From JAHFUI01 sp039931615 (GTDB taxonomy: Bacteria > Acidobacteriota > Vicinamibacteria > Vicinamibacterales > CAVVIG01): a DNA stretch of 64,000 nucleotides. Position numbers and translations under genes: made by a program. The notes under the pieces were generated by a model. The model made no database searches, had not been told where the DNA came from, and was given only the letters and a program-made list of their open reading frames with translations. Location of the stretch: positions 62,001-126,000 of the forward strand of contig JBDTRR010000005.1 in the NCBI GenBank assembly GCA_039931615.1, read 5' to 3'. This document shows, one piece after another, positions 63,427-64,000 of the stretch (its first letter is position 1; each line of letters begins with the position of its first letter).

Positions 63427-64000
63427 ATGAAGGCCGCCTCACTCGAGATCGCGCTCGCGACGGCTCTGCTCTCGGCGTGCGCGTGCGCCTCGGGTCCTGT
63501 ACTGGCGCTCCATCGGCTCGAACGGCCGTCGTGCGCGGCTGGATCGGGCATCGAGTGGGTCGGCCCGACGGAGCCGGCGCAGCGCCTGCGGCTGGCGGCC
63601 TGGTGCGAATCGGCGGGGCCGGCCGTCATTGCCAGTCCGGACGATCCCGATCCGCCCGTCGACCTGGCTCAAACCGGCCTCGCCGTGGTGTCGTGGAACA
63701 TCCATGAAGGCGGCGGTGACGTGGAGCGTCTCCTCGCCCGGCTGCGCCGCGTTTCGAGCGCGTCGCCCGCTGCCGGGCCGGCCATCGTCCTGCTCGTGCA
63801 GGAGGCGATGCGCGGCGGGCCGCTGGTGCCGTCGACAGTTCCGGCCGCCGTCAGTCCGCCGGGCCGCATCGCCCCCCCTCGTGCCAGGCTGGCGGACATC
63901 GTCGACGCGGCCCGACAGCTGGGTCTGTGGATCGCGTATGTGCCGTCGATGCGGAACGGCCGCGGCGCCGCCGCTGCCGATCGCGAAGACCGCGGCAGTG
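63427..64000 (+). CDS. Endonuclease/exonuclease/phosphatase-family protein, N-terminal part
   Basis: An open frame of 191 codons to the window edge, starting MKAASLEIALATALLSACAC. The leader has a lipobox-like LSAC (about residue 18), suggesting a lipoprotein. The EEP fold begins with LAVVSWNIHEGGGDVERLLA (Asn of the metal site) and AIVLLVQEAMRGGPL (catalytic Glu). The last residues, AADREDRGS, approach the usual DRGNAIL motif. Family members cut DNA, RNA, phosphoinositides or sphingomyelin, and a secreted phosphodiesterase is likely. The C-terminal half lies outside the window. Confidence 0.78.
   Translation, partial: MKAASLEIALATALLSACACASGPVLALHRLERPSCAAGSGIEWVGPTEPAQRLRLAAWCESAGPAVIASPDDPDPPVDLAQTGLAVVSWNIHEGGGDVERLLARLRRVSSASPAAGPAIVLLVQEAMRGGPLVPSTVPAAVSPPGRIAPPRARLADIVDAARQLGLWIAYVPSMRNGRGAAAADREDRGS

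Noticed and set aside
63233..63442. N-terminal extension of the carbamoyltransferase
   Set aside because: The family starts with TTTILGISAFYHD; the extension is Gly/Arg/Pro-rich intergenic sequence, and GTG 63232 has a ribosome site.

Overview
The window is GC-rich, densely coded bacterial DNA. It most resembles an Acidobacteriota genome, probably of the Vicinamibacteria type (an inference from gene content). The clues are a DUF1592-type cytochrome-like protein paired with a Tat-exported DUF1552 protein and an ankyrin protein, a secreted VWA protein of the kind common in acidobacteria, many secreted orphan proteins, and dispersed palindromic repeats plus minisatellites between genes. I saw no tRNA, rRNA, CRISPR array or transposase.

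Positions 1-31 kb are a mosaic of short, mostly unrelated units: a VapBC-type toxin-antitoxin pair; a BON-domain protein; a TIR/NB-ARC STAND protein downstream of a luciferase-like oxidoreductase; an M50-like membrane peptidase; the ankyrin/DUF1592/DUF1552 group; an MFS transporter; modBC with a divergent TOBE-domain regulator; a hybrid histidine kinase; a phospholipase-D-like protein; an Smr protein; an M1 aminopeptidase lipoprotein; and a receiver-PilZ-like protein whose key residues are lost.

Positions 31-63 kb are one large exopolysaccharide locus of the type associated with exosortase A (XrtA/PEP-CTERM) systems. A + strand run (31.6-43.3 kb) encodes an AAA+ enhancer-binding protein, outer-membrane export protein, beta-barrel protein, Wzz chain-length protein, BY-kinase, EpsB-type initiating sugar transferase, deacetylase, FemAB-like protein and a rhamnogalacturonan-lyase-like protein. 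Minus-strand runs (43.5-50.7 kb) encode four glycosyltransferases, an acyltransferase and an O-antigen-ligase-like protein. These are followed by an asparagine-synthase-like amidotransferase (51-53 kb), further sugar-modification genes, and a minus-strand operon of carbamoyltransferase, SxtJ-like protein, DUF5989 protein and sugar epimerase (59.7-63.2 kb). No exosortase, flippase or PrsK/PrsR pair is in the window.

The most interesting signal is regulatory. Seven elements with the exact GG-N10-GC geometry of sigma-54 promoters sit, correctly oriented, upstream of genes in or near the exopolysaccharide locus. Three of these regions also carry a GCAGAC-N4-GTCTGC-like palindrome upstream. Two AAA+ proteins and one stand-alone 119-residue protein share an unusual C-terminal domain in place of a recognisable Fis helix-turn-helix. 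The stand-alone version is translationally coupled to a 72-residue protein that looks like a miniature PEP-CTERM (exosortase substrate) protein. Together these suggest a sigma-54-controlled exopolysaccharide/surface-protein regulon with a poorly described regulator family.
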